IMG/VR virus record: IMGVR_UViG_3300013126_000102
Coordinates: 1 to 36,490 of that record
Direction: 5' to 3' (one strand)
DNA length: 36,490 nt
Origin: a virus
Position numbers and translations under genes: made by a program. Below, one piece after another: positions 29,309 through 36,490 of the stretch. The stretch's first letter is position 1; each line of letters opens with the position of its first letter. The notes below the pieces were generated by a model. That model had not been told where the DNA came from, ran no database searches, and was given only the letters and a program-made list of their open reading frames with translations.

Positions 29309-30227
29309 TTATTCAGGGTTTAACAAACTACTGTATGCACCAAGTGCTTTCTATAAGCATTACATCTTAAATCAAAGAGAAGACAAAATGGAACAGCACC
29401 TAGTTGAAGGTAGCTTGCTTCATTGTCTTCTCCTAGAGGAAGATAAGTTTGATGAGAAGTATGTGGTGTCCCCGGTTAACTTGCCGGGTGACAGCATTAA
29501 GAATGTTGTTGATAAAGTCTTTGTAAGGGCCTTGATTGATGGCTATCTTGAATTATCTTTGGAGCAGAATGAGTTCCAGATCCTTGAAATATTAAAGGAT
29601 ATAAACTTGTATCAGAGTCTCAAAACTGATGCACAAAGAGTTGAGAAGGTAGTTACTGACGCAAGTATAAGTTACTATAACTTCTTAACTACAAAGGGTG
29701 ACAAATCTGTTATAGATAATGACACCTTAGAAAGAGTAAAAGGTTATGCTGAGATTGTAAAATCTAATAGTAAAATTACAAGCTTGTTAAGTATCGGTAG
29801 TCCTGATAGTCATAGCGAGGTGCCACTTGTAATGGATACACCGTATAACTTTGGTCTAAGAGGTTTTGTAGATAATATTAATATAGATCCTATTGCCAAG
29901 GTGATTTATGTTAATGATCTAAAGACTAGCGGAAAACTGCTACAAGATTTTCCTGAGACTATAGAGTATTATAAGTATTGGTTGCAAGCTGCAGTGTACT
30001 GTAAATTAGTAAGGGCTAACTATCCAAATTTAAGTGATTACAAAATTAAGTTTCATTTCATAGTGGTTGACAAACTCACCCAGTGTTATGCTTTTGAAGT
30101 TAGTGCTGTAACTCTTAATAAATGGTTAGATAAGCTCGACGATGTAATGAAAATTGCAGACTATCATTACTCAAATAGAAAATATGACTTACCTTATGAG
30201 TATGAAGTAAGTAATGTAATCTTATAA
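29253..30227 (+). CDS. PD-(D/E)XK nuclease, Cas4/RecE-like
   Basis: 324 residues. GSLLHCLLLEE near residue 53 is the helix before the core, LRGFVDNI carries D207, VNDLKTSG carries D222 and K224, and YWLQAAVYCKLV carries the motif-IV-like Gln near 245. This is the order of the PD-(D/E)XK exonucleases of the RecE/Cas4/AddB type, which resect DNA ends for annealing. With the Sak4-like ATPase and SSB-like protein it could make up a recombination set. It overlaps the preceding gene by 56 nt. Confidence 0.82.
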   Translation: MLTDFQAEENFYSKKFHFSYSGFNKLLYAPSAFYKHYILNQREDKMEQHLVEGSLLHCLLLEEDKFDEKYVVSPVNLPGDSIKNVVDKVFVRALIDGYLELSLEQNEFQILEILKDINLYQSLKTDAQRVEKVVTDASISYYNFLTTKGDKSVIDNDTLERVKGYAEIVKSNSKITSLLSIGSPDSHSEVPLVMDTPYNFGLRGFVDNINIDPIAKVIYVNDLKTSGKLLQDFPETIEYYKYWLQAAVYCKLVRANYPNLSDYKIKFHFIVVDKLTQCYAFEVSAVTLNKWLDKLDDVMKIADYHYSNRKYDLPYEYEVSNVIL

Positions 30228-30229
30228 TA

Positions 30230-30778
30230 ATGATTAAAGAAGTGTATAAAAGCTATTTTCAGAAGTCTAGGATATTTTTGTATCCTGTTTTAGGCATCTC
30301 ACAAAATCTTGTTCCTCCTCACCAAACTTATATTGGTTGGGATGGACATATAAACCCTGATGATAAGTTACTAGTTGTAACGTATGATCTTAAACATAAG
30401 TCTTTCTCGTTATTTGAGAAAAGTGTTTTGAAACATCCTCAGCTACAAGATTTTTATGAATTAGATAACAAGCTTGGTGCTTATATATTTTATTTAGGGG
30501 ATTTTCCAGACTGGGAACTTTTTATAAATGGTAAGTACAGCAAGTTTAGTGATAAAACAAAATCTAAAATTCTTGGACAGTATGGTACAAGTACTGCAAA
30601 TGCTGAATATCTAAAGAGTTATCTTAATCCAGATGAATATTATTCTGATTATTCTAAAGCTTTAGGTGTGGATGAGGGTATACTAAGGTCAGTTGGTGAA
30701 TTGTGTAGCCAGCCAAATTTAGACCGTGAAATTTTGAAAGCTACACAAAAACAATTAGATTTGTCTAAAATTATATAA
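30230..30778 (+). CDS. Hypothetical protein, 182 residues
   Basis: Opens MIKEVYKSYFQKSRIFLYPV. The first part (GISQNLVPPHQTYIGWDGHI) is rich in aromatic residues and the C-terminal third is helical. It may be conserved among related phages, since it sits in the replication block, but no family is recognised. It lies 2 nt after the nuclease. Confidence 0.65.
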   Translation: MIKEVYKSYFQKSRIFLYPVLGISQNLVPPHQTYIGWDGHINPDDKLLVVTYDLKHKSFSLFEKSVLKHPQLQDFYELDNKLGAYIFYLGDFPDWELFINGKYSKFSDKTKSKILGQYGTSTANAEYLKSYLNPDEYYSDYSKALGVDEGILRSVGELCSQPNLDREILKATQKQLDLSKII

Positions 30779-30788
30779 TTAAGCCAAC

Positions 30789-31166
30789 ATGTTAGAAAAA
30801 TCAATGATGCTTGTCACGAGTTCGTGGAATAATGACAAGACTTTTAAAATGATTCCTGTATCATCAGAGTGTCCGTATGTAGAATGTATTTATGATCCTA
30901 AAGCAAAAGTTTTAGCAATCATGTCTACAGTAAAGAAAAATCTATTTCATATGGTCCCTAAACTTGATGCTAATGGGGATCCTGAATTCCGCAAAGTTCC
31001 TGCTAAAGACGGTGTGCCAGTTAAACAAGAACGTCGCACAATTGAGACTTTTCAAGAATACTATGTAGAGAATGATGCGGAGATTAAAGACTTTATCAAA
31101 GGTTTTGCAATCAATGCTGATAGCTTTGACTATAACAGTATTATGGAAGCTCCTGTAGCTGAGTAG
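30789..31166 (+). CDS. Hypothetical protein before the polymerase terminator
   Basis: 125 residues opening MLEKSMMLVTSSWNNDKTFK; M6 or M7 are alternative starts. A beta-like N-terminal half is followed by a charged segment (RKVPAKDGVPVKQERR) and an acidic helical end. Position and size suggest a replication accessory protein, without motif support. A terminator follows 23 nt after its stop. Confidence 0.65.
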   Translation: MLEKSMMLVTSSWNNDKTFKMIPVSSECPYVECIYDPKAKVLAIMSTVKKNLFHMVPKLDANGDPEFRKVPAKDGVPVKQERRTIETFQEYYVENDAEIKDFIKGFAINADSFDYNSIMEAPVAE

Positions 31167-31189
31167 TACTTTTATAACAATCTTTTAAT

Positions 31190-31215
31190 GGGGTCCTAGT
31201 GACCCCTAATTTTTC
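31190..31215 (+). terminator. Intrinsic terminator before the DNA polymerase gene
   Basis: GGGGTC pairs with GACCCC around a 5-nt loop (CTAGT), followed by TAATTTTTC. It ends 6 nt before the polymerase ATG, so the polymerase depends on readthrough or on a promoter not identified here. Confidence 0.75.
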
Positions 31216-31220
31216 TATAT

Positions 31221-33125
31221 ATGACGCACTATGTAATGGATTATGAAACTTTAATCAATTGTTTTGTTGCTGTATTTACAGAATATAAAACAGATGATAC
31301 AAAAGTATTTGTCATACATAAGACCCGTAATGATTTTAGAGAACTAGCTAAATTTCTATTTGACTGTGCTAATGAAGAAGTATTTCATATTTCTTTTAAT
31401 GGTATTGCATTTGACTCTCAAATAACAGAGTTTATATTGCGTGAATATGACTATTTAGAAGAGTTATCTGCTGAAGATCTTGCGCATTCTTTATACATGC
31501 AGGCTCAACGTACTATAGAAAGATCTAATGCTGGTGAATTTGCAGAGTTTTCCGAGAGGGAAATGAAGATAAAACAACTGGACGTGTTTAAACTAAATCA
31601 CTGGGATAATCCAGCTAAAAGATCTAGCCTTAAATGGATTCAGTATTCTATGGACTGGAGTAATGTCCGGGACATGCCAATTCACCATAGCACTTATATT
31701 ACTTCAAAAGAAGAGCTTGATACCATCATTAGTTATTGTGTGAATGATGTAAAGTCAACTAAACAAATCATGAACCTCAGTAAGGAACAGATAATGCTAC
31801 GTAAAACCCTTACTGAAGAATATAATATCAACCTGTTTAGTGCATCTGAACCTAAGATCTCAAAAGAGTTATTCCTATTATTCCTCTCCCAGAAGATGGG
31901 TATTAACAAGTATGATCTTAAACAGATGCGGACTTTGCGTAACGAGATTAGAGTTGGAGATATAATCCTGGACTATATACACTTTAATAGAAAAGAGTTT
32001 AAATCAATTCATGATAAATTTAAAACTCTTGTTATAGATCCAGAAAATACTAAAGGTGGTTTCAAGTACTCTGTTACACACAAAGGTGTGAAAACAGACT
32101 TTGGTTTAGGTGGTGTGCATGGTGCAACATCTGCAGGTGTGTATGAGGCTAAAGAAGGTATGATACTAATGACGTCTGACGTTACTAGTTTTTATCCTAA
32201 CCTTGCTATCCGCAATAGATGGTCACCAGCACATTTACCTAAAGAAGAATTTTGTGAGCAGTATGAATGGTTCTTTGAGGAGAGAAAGAAGATACCCAAG
32301 AAGGATCCAAAGAACTATGTATACAAGATTATTCTAAATAGTACTTATGGTTTAAGCAATGATAAAAACAGTTTCCTGTATGATCCAGAGTTTACTATGC
32401 GCATTACTATTAATGGTCAGCTTAGTTTGCTAATGTTGTATGAAATGCTTTCTGATGGTATTCCAGGTAGTATACCTATTATGCAAAATACAGATGGTCT
32501 TGAGATGCTAATTCCTGAAGGTTATAAAGATAAATACTTTGAAATCTGTACACAATGGGAGAAGCTAACTCAGTTACAACTGGAGCATGACGAGTACCAA
32601 AAGATTATACTAGCAGACGTTAACAACTATATTGCCGTATATAAAAATGGTAAGACTAAGTGTAAGGGCCGCTTTGAGTTTAATGATCTAGCACTACATA
32701 AAAATAAGTCGGCGCTCATTGTTCCAAAAGCAATATACGCATACTTTATTAATGATGTAGTACCGGAAGTTTTCTTACAGCAGAATAGAAATATCTTTGA
32801 TTATTGTGTGGGTGTAAAGAAGAAGGGTGATTGGTTCTTTATGGAGACTTGTTTTAACAAAGGTAAAAGAACTGATAATATATTACAGGCCGTAGTTAGG
32901 TATTATTTATCTAATAAAGGATGTAAGATAATTAAAGTAAATTCTGCTGATGGTCGAGAGACTCAGACTGAAGCAGGCAAATGGATGCAAACTGTATTTA
33001 ACGAGTTTCAAGAGAAACCTTGGAGCATGTATGATGTAAATGATGATTATTATTTAGACAAGATCTATAAAGAGATTGAGAAGATCTGTAAAACAAAATC
33101 TAATTCACAATTAAGTTTATTTTAA
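31221..33125 (+). CDS. Family B DNA polymerase
   Basis: 634 residues with 3'-5' exonuclease and polymerase. Exo I is D7-Y-E9, Exo II FNGIAFD at 59-65, Exo III YCVND at 172-176. Polymerase motif A is DVTSFYPNL from residue 320, motif B KIILNSTYGL from 369, motif C QNTDGL with N423-T424-D425, and the K-x-K-G-like element KCKG near 480. The first Asp of the usual DTD motif C is Asn. The enzyme is short for family B and replicates the phage genome. Confidence 0.92.
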   Translation: MTHYVMDYETLINCFVAVFTEYKTDDTKVFVIHKTRNDFRELAKFLFDCANEEVFHISFNGIAFDSQITEFILREYDYLEELSAEDLAHSLYMQAQRTIERSNAGEFAEFSEREMKIKQLDVFKLNHWDNPAKRSSLKWIQYSMDWSNVRDMPIHHSTYITSKEELDTIISYCVNDVKSTKQIMNLSKEQIMLRKTLTEEYNINLFSASEPKISKELFLLFLSQKMGINKYDLKQMRTLRNEIRVGDIILDYIHFNRKEFKSIHDKFKTLVIDPENTKGGFKYSVTHKGVKTDFGLGGVHGATSAGVYEAKEGMILMTSDVTSFYPNLAIRNRWSPAHLPKEEFCEQYEWFFEERKKIPKKDPKNYVYKIILNSTYGLSNDKNSFLYDPEFTMRITINGQLSLLMLYEMLSDGIPGSIPIMQNTDGLEMLIPEGYKDKYFEICTQWEKLTQLQLEHDEYQKIILADVNNYIAVYKNGKTKCKGRFEFNDLALHKNKSALIVPKAIYAYFINDVVPEVFLQQNRNIFDYCVGVKKKGDWFFMETCFNKGKRTDNILQAVVRYYLSNKGCKIIKVNSADGRETQTEAGKWMQTVFNEFQEKPWSMYDVNDDYYLDKIYKEIEKICKTKSNSQLSLF

Positions 33126-33126
33126 A

Positions 33127-34143
33127 ATGAGTAAGAGAATTCCAACGGGTATTACCCGAGAATATTTGGAGTCTGTAGCCCTGCCTAACCACGGCGGGCG
33201 CTACACTCCTATTAGCCACAAGTCTATTATTGATAAAGTTCATGAAGAACTTGCAGCACGTGGCTTTAATGTAGAACAAGAACTTTACCGTGCAAGTGTT
33301 GGTGGTAATGTTGCAAATGGAATCCATGTCCTAGACCAGGGCACAGATCCAGATATGAAAATGATTTTTGTATGGGGTAACTCATATGATAAAACTATGC
33401 GTTTTAAGTGCGGAGTAGGTGTATACATTCCTAAAACAGATAGTTATATGTTTGCCGGTAATGTTGCTACTTATGCAAGAAAGCATACAGGTAAAGCTGA
33501 TGAGGAAGCTGCAGAAATGATAGCATATCATCTTAATTTTGCTAATGCTCACTATACTGATTTAGTAAATACTAGAAACACATTAATTAACGTTAATGAG
33601 AATTTAACCAAGTATGCTGAGATTACCGGTAGATTGTTCATTGAATTAGGTGCGCTTAATAAAGAACAAACTTCAGTAGTTAGAGATCGCTTAGTTAATG
33701 AAGTATCTTTATTTGATAACCTTGCATGGAACAATGCCTGGAACTATTACAATTCAGTAGCTTCTGCGTTACGAATATCTCACCCTAAATCATGGTTTGA
33801 AGATTTATCTAAAGCTCATGATTTAATTACTTCTACTTTTAATAATGTATCTCAAGTACCTGTACTAGACGCAGTACCAGAAGAAGTAAAAGAAGAACTT
33901 AGCAATGCTGTTGAAGAACTAAGCAATCAGCTTAATCTTATTGATGTTATAGCAGAAATGGAAGCTGAACAAAAAGAAGAAGTTATAGGATTGACAATCA
34001 ATGATTTACCAGAGAATGATCAAGAGCAAATCTATGCTGATGATATTGTCCAAGAAAAAGTCAACGAAATTGCTAATCCTAATGAAGAGTTCTTTAACTT
34101 TGGTAATGCAGAACTGCCAACATTTGAATTACCTGATCTATGA
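33127..34143 (+). CDS. DUF932-like protein
   Basis: 338 residues. VWGNSYDKTMRFKCGVGVYI near residue 82 and the following AGNVATYARKHTG correspond to the NSYDKS-x-(x)RF-x-x-G-x-x-V and C-x-N-G parts of DUF932 phage/plasmid proteins, with the cysteine-asparagine pair altered. A long helical middle and a strongly acidic C-terminal region follow. The biochemical role of the family is unknown. ATGA overlap with the next gene. Confidence 0.6.
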   Translation: MSKRIPTGITREYLESVALPNHGGRYTPISHKSIIDKVHEELAARGFNVEQELYRASVGGNVANGIHVLDQGTDPDMKMIFVWGNSYDKTMRFKCGVGVYIPKTDSYMFAGNVATYARKHTGKADEEAAEMIAYHLNFANAHYTDLVNTRNTLINVNENLTKYAEITGRLFIELGALNKEQTSVVRDRLVNEVSLFDNLAWNNAWNYYNSVASALRISHPKSWFEDLSKAHDLITSTFNNVSQVPVLDAVPEEVKEELSNAVEELSNQLNLIDVIAEMEAEQKEEVIGLTINDLPENDQEQIYADDIVQEKVNEIANPNEEFFNFGNAELPTFELPDL

Positions 34144-34625
34144 AAAAAGAAGAATTTAGCAACAAGGTAGAACAGAGAATTAATCTCATTCGCCAAACTC
34201 TACTAACCAAACATGAAGAGTATGCTAAAGATGATAACGTATTTAGAAACTTTGATGAAGCTGCGGGGGGATTATCCCTCCACAGCACATCAGCTCAAGT
34301 TCTTTGGAGTTATATGACTAAGCATTTAGTTTCTATTAAAGATATAGTAGCTGATAACAAACCGGTTAAAGCGGAAGTAGTTTCTGAAAAAATTGGTGAT
34401 GTAATCAACTATCTTATCTTACTAGAAGCTATGCTTAACAAAGACAGCGATTGTCATCTTAAAAAAGAGATTAAGCAAAGAGAAGCTTATGAGCGCTTAT
34501 CTAAATGGACTAGTGATTACTCTACTAATACCGATATGCTAGGTTTGGTTAGCATGCCTAAAACAGGAGAGTATGAAAAGCCCGATAAGTTAAAGTATCA
34601 TACTAACGGAGAAAACGGATATTAA
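34140..34625 (+). CDS. MazG-superfamily-like (DUF1599-like) protein
   Basis: 161 residues. The helical core has KHEEYAKDDNVFRNFDEAAG, a central LWSYMTKHLVSIKDIV, and EKIGDVINYLILLEA, matching the E...D arrangement of all-alpha NTP pyrophosphohydrolases such as DUF1599. It may hydrolyse a (d)NTP or house-cleaning nucleotide. The neighbour at 34625 is a clearer relative of the same superfamily. Confidence 0.65.
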   Translation: MKKEEFSNKVEQRINLIRQTLLTKHEEYAKDDNVFRNFDEAAGGLSLHSTSAQVLWSYMTKHLVSIKDIVADNKPVKAEVVSEKIGDVINYLILLEAMLNKDSDCHLKKEIKQREAYERLSKWTSDYSTNTDMLGLVSMPKTGEYEKPDKLKYHTNGENGY

Positions 34626-35008
34626 TGAAGAAATTTATAGAAATGGTAGCGGAGTTTCACACCGCTTTCAATATGCCAGATCCCAAAGACTATACACAGC
34701 TTACCCCAGAACAATATGAGTTACGTCACAGGCTCTTGGAAGAAGAGAATAATGAGTACCTTGAGGCTTGTACTCATGATGACTTGGTGGGTATTGCTGA
34801 TGCTCTTGGTGACCAGCTTTATATCATTTACGGGACTATTCTTAAGCATGGCCTACAAGATAGGATTGAAGAAGTCTTTGCAGAAATCCACAGATCTAAC
34901 ATGAGCAAGCTTGATAAAAATGGAAAACCCATCCTCAGAGAAGATGGGAAGATCCTAAAAGGTCCTGGTTATTTCAAACCAGATATCAAGAAAGTACTTG
35001 GTATCTAA
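34625..35008 (+). CDS. MazG-like nucleotide pyrophosphohydrolase
   Basis: 127 residues. LLEEENNEYLEA (EExxE at residues 40-44) and IADALGDQLYIIYGTI (ADxxGD with D59 and D63) form the metal site of MazG/HisE-type enzymes. A C-terminal segment with NMSKLDKNGKPILREDGKIL is typical of phage members. It would convert (d)NTPs to monophosphates, or lower ppGpp alarm signals. It is the last plus-strand gene; its stop abuts the minus-strand gene at 35005. Confidence 0.85.
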   Translation: MKKFIEMVAEFHTAFNMPDPKDYTQLTPEQYELRHRLLEEENNEYLEACTHDDLVGIADALGDQLYIIYGTILKHGLQDRIEEVFAEIHRSNMSKLDKNGKPILREDGKILKGPGYFKPDIKKVLGI

Positions 35009-35147
35009 CGACCTTGGCCACGGTAGGCCTTTTTATAATTCTTACTAGACTTTGATCTGCTAGTTTAGTTTTAGCTATTACACCAGGGCGACTAACTTTA
35101 GTTGCCTTAGGTGCATAGCTATTTTTAGAGTTTACTACTTTTGCCAT
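35005..35147 (-). pseudogene. Small basic protein gene with an apparent -1 frameshift
   Basis: The frame from the ATG at 35147 reads MAKVVNSKNSYAPKATKVSR then PGVIAKTK. The frame read one base back from there continues TSRSKSSKNYKKAYRGQGR and stops at 35005. That ending matches a small basic protein common in Bacteroidetes phages, from memory. Read without a shift, the protein continues differently (LADQSLVRII) and stops near 34988 inside the MazG-like gene. The gene is therefore broken, frameshifted by programme, or carries a sequence error. Confidence 0.55.
35016..35034 (+). terminator. Candidate weak terminator at the convergent point
   Basis: GGCC, six bases, GGCC, then TTTTTAT. The stem has only 4 bp, but it lies 8 nt after the last plus-strand stop, where a terminator is expected. 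Confidence 0.35.
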
Positions 35148-35158
35148 TGGTTATATAT

Positions 35159-35305
35159 TTAGGAGCCGCAATATAAGCAGCCATCTTCATCTTCAGTGTT
35201 ATTACTTGCAAGTATTTTTTTGCATTCATTTTCTATTTCCGCATCACTCCACTCTGGGTGAAACGCTTTTACTTGAGCTCTTAGGAATTGATAATTATTA
35301 TCCAT
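35159..35305 (-). CDS. Small acidic protein with CxxC end
   Basis: 48 residues opening MDNNYQFLRAQVKAFHPEWS and ending DEDGCLYCGS. The helix AEIENECKKIL and the terminal CLYC pair could bind a metal. It starts in a TAATG-type overlap with the gene upstream on its strand. It sits in the tiny-gene cluster between the lysis genes and the strand switch. Function unknown. Confidence 0.6.
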   Translation of the reverse strand: MDNNYQFLRAQVKAFHPEWSDAEIENECKKILASNNTEDEDGCLYCGS

Positions 35306-35436
35306 TAACACTTCTTACCTTTCATAGAACCACCTTTCTTCATGCTCGTTTTAGGTTTAGCAGCACCACCTTTTTTCATGTTTGAAGCAGGAACCATTCT
35401 TGGTTTAATCCCGGGTTTGATTACATTAACAGCCAT
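35305..35436 (-). CDS. Small Lys/Gly-rich basic protein
   Basis: 43 residues opening MAVNVIKPGIKPRMVPASNM, with the repeats MKKGGAAKPKTS and MKKGGSMKGKKC. It has no acidic residues, so it should bind nucleic acid, another acidic partner, or a virion component; proteins with KKGG repeats are frequent among small Bacteroidetes phage virion-region genes, from memory. It begins 12 nt after the stop of the spanin-like gene. Confidence 0.6.
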   Translation of the reverse strand: MAVNVIKPGIKPRMVPASNMKKGGAAKPKTSMKKGGSMKGKKC

Positions 35437-35448
35437 TTTAGTATGTTT

Positions 35449-35907
35449 TTAATTTGTTATTATAAGTATACTCAATAAAAATACGGAGATTCCTCCAAAT
35501 ATCCAATTATTTGTTTTAGCACTTTTAAGTTTACCCTCTGTAGTTTTTAACTTAGACTTAGTATCAACTAGCTGAGCATTGATCTCAGCGTTAGTATTTA
35601 AGCAGTCGACAGTTCTTTTGTTAGCTGTGGTAATTGCTTCTTGCTGTTTTTTAATAAACACATCCCGATCAGAGATTCTTACTTCCATAATCTTAATGGT
35701 GCTATCTCTTCTAACCAGGGCTGCTTTACAGTAGTCATAGTCTATAATAGCTTTAAGTAAGTCTTCTTCTTGTTTATCTGTAAAGAAGATCCCTTTAGTG
35801 TTATTATAGTTAATTCTTTGGGGAGTAAGTTGCCCATAACTTATCTCGCTCTTTATCATCAGTAGTAGGAATAATAGAGATAATAAGGTCATGCTTAGCT
35901 TTGTCAT
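35449..35907 (-). CDS. Spanin-like lysis protein with signal sequence and C-terminal TM
   Basis: 152 residues. The N-terminus is a signal sequence or anchor (LSMTLLSLLFLLLMIKSEIS, cleavage expected after YG before Gln). A long helical, coiled-coil-like stretch runs from about residue 60 to 130 (KQQEAITTANKRT, DTKSKLKTTEGKLKSAK). The C-terminus is a TM segment (NWIFGGISVFLLSILIITN). It overlaps the next upstream gene by 98 nt, as Rz/Rz1 pairs do. It would act at the envelope in lysis. Confidence 0.65.
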   Translation of the reverse strand: MTKLSMTLLSLLFLLLMIKSEISYGQLTPQRINYNNTKGIFFTDKQEEDLLKAIIDYDYCKAALVRRDSTIKIMEVRISDRDVFIKKQQEAITTANKRTVDCLNTNAEINAQLVDTKSKLKTTEGKLKSAKTNNWIFGGISVFLLSILIITN

Positions 35908-36169
35908 ATCTGTCCTGTGTGTTTAGGTTATTAATTTGTTTAAGTCTCTGAAGATCAACTATATATAAACTATCTTGAACTATACGTAGTTTCATAGAAT
36001 CAATTTCTATTTGGTGTAATTGTTCTGTAGAGTATAGCTTCTGTGTAGTTTCCTGTTTAAGTTTATTATACTGTTTACTTTTATATACAATAATAGTAAC
36101 AGCAATAATAAATAACAAGACTACTCCAGAATTAATTATCTGTGTTTTCAGGTTCTTGAGGTTGTTCAT
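35810..36169 (-). CDS. i-spanin-like (Rz-like) protein
   Basis: 119 residues: TM segment at about residues 14-29 (SGVVLLFIIAVTIIVY), then a basic, helical periplasmic part (KSKQYNKLKQETTQKLYSTE) of coiled-coil type. This type II topology is that of Rz. It lies between a holin-like gene and a second membrane-bound coiled-coil protein, which supports a spanin role. Overlaps are 38 nt upstream and 98 nt downstream. Confidence 0.65.
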   Translation of the reverse strand: MNNLKNLKTQIINSGVVLLFIIAVTIIVYKSKQYNKLKQETTQKLYSTEQLHQIEIDSMKLRIVQDSLYIVDLQRLKQINNLNTQDRYDKAKHDLIISIIPTTDDKERDKLWATYSPKN

Positions 36170-36416
36170 CTTTAACTTCTGGTTTTTGTTTTTTAGCCCG
36201 GGTTCTCATTGTAAACACTGTTTCTGCAACGGTGCCTAGAAATGCTGCGGCTCCTATATACATCATAGTATTATACATATAGTCTGGTGTTTTGTGATCT
36301 GTAAAAGTAGCTATCCAGGCCATAGCTGACCCAGATAAAATACAGTAGATCCCAATAAGCCTTTTAGAGCTTTGGTCACCATCAGCACTTAATATGGATA
36401 ATATCCACTTTTTCAT
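36132..36416 (-). CDS. Holin-like membrane protein
   Basis: 94 residues with TM segments at about residues 19-37 (KRLIGIYCILSGSAMAWIAT) and 47-68 (YNTMMYIGAAAFLGTVAETV), then a charged cytoplasmic tail rich in K, E, P and Q. Two TM segments, small size and position before the spanin-like genes fit a class II holin, with both termini inside. It would form the membrane lesions that release the endolysin. Confidence 0.7.
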   Translation of the reverse strand: MKKWILSILSADGDQSSKRLIGIYCILSGSAMAWIATFTDHKTPDYMYNTMMYIGAAAFLGTVAETVFTMRTRAKKQKPEVKDEQPQEPENTDN

Positions 36417-36490
36417 TAGAACTCTCTTAGTAGAGTATAGGTAAATTTCTTATATCCACTGCTCTTGCATGCTACCATAAGTTTAGCAAA
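36416..36490 (-). CDS. C-terminal end of a minus-strand gene (partial)
   Basis: An open frame enters from the right edge and ends TYTLLREF before a TAA that overlaps the holin start as TAATG. The 24 visible residues (VACKSSGYKKF) do not identify it. An endolysin or a structural protein is likely by position only. Confidence 0.55.
   Translation of the reverse strand, partial: FAKLMVACKSSGYKKFTYTLLREF

Overview
The window reads as part of a low-GC, tightly packed tailed-phage genome from a Bacteroidetes (probably flavobacterial) host. The evidence is: promoters of the Bacteroidetes -33/-7 type (TTG, about 20 nt, TAnnTTTG), little sign of Shine-Dalgarno sites, signal peptides ending in YSQ or YGQ, start/stop overlaps at most junctions, and a full phage replication set. 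The family B polymerase, DnaB-like helicase, TOPRIM primase, UDG, SF2 helicase and opposed gene blocks are reminiscent of crAss-like phages, but that placement is an inference. No tRNA, rRNA or CRISPR array was seen.

Layout. 1-1263: end of an upstream gene, a small membrane protein, and a two-gene unit (423-1212) bounded by a clear promoter and a strong terminator. 1281-5167: small unknown genes, an HNH-like protein, an SF2 helicase and a phage-encoded ClpS. 5164-8354: fourteen consecutive small genes that look like diverged tandem duplicates, the last ones joined by identical 16-nt overlaps. 8339-12877: many small accessory genes, including zinc ribbons, an exported protein, a GroES-like protein and a membrane protein with an AT-hook tail. 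12825-13175: one isolated minus-strand gene. 13200-20052: uracil-DNA glycosylase, probable helicase-loading gene, DnaB-type helicase, Sak4-like ATPase, SSB-like protein, TOPRIM primase and a GIY-YIG-like protein. 20055-21491: DUF6878-like, DUF6915-like and unknown genes.

21488-27082: a VWA-metallopeptidase gene followed by a MoxR-type AAA+ ATPase gene. They are interrupted by three group I introns, one with a LAGLIDADG and two with GIY-YIG homing endonuclease genes. The internal guide sequences can be read directly (P1 and P10 pairings), so the splice sites are placed to the base: 21781^22865, 24021^25088 and 25300^26321. In all three, the 3' end of the endonuclease ORF runs into or abuts a functional intron RNA element.

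27082-35008: two tandem paralogues, a PD-(D/E)XK nuclease, unknown genes, a family B DNA polymerase, a DUF932-like protein and two MazG-like proteins. At 35005-35008 plus- and minus-strand genes meet tail to tail. From there to the end the minus strand carries three tiny genes (one apparently frameshifted) and a lysis cassette (holin-like and two overlapping spanin-like proteins), with the end of another gene at 36416-36490. The plus strand therefore holds replication and host takeover, and the minus strand begins the lysis block.
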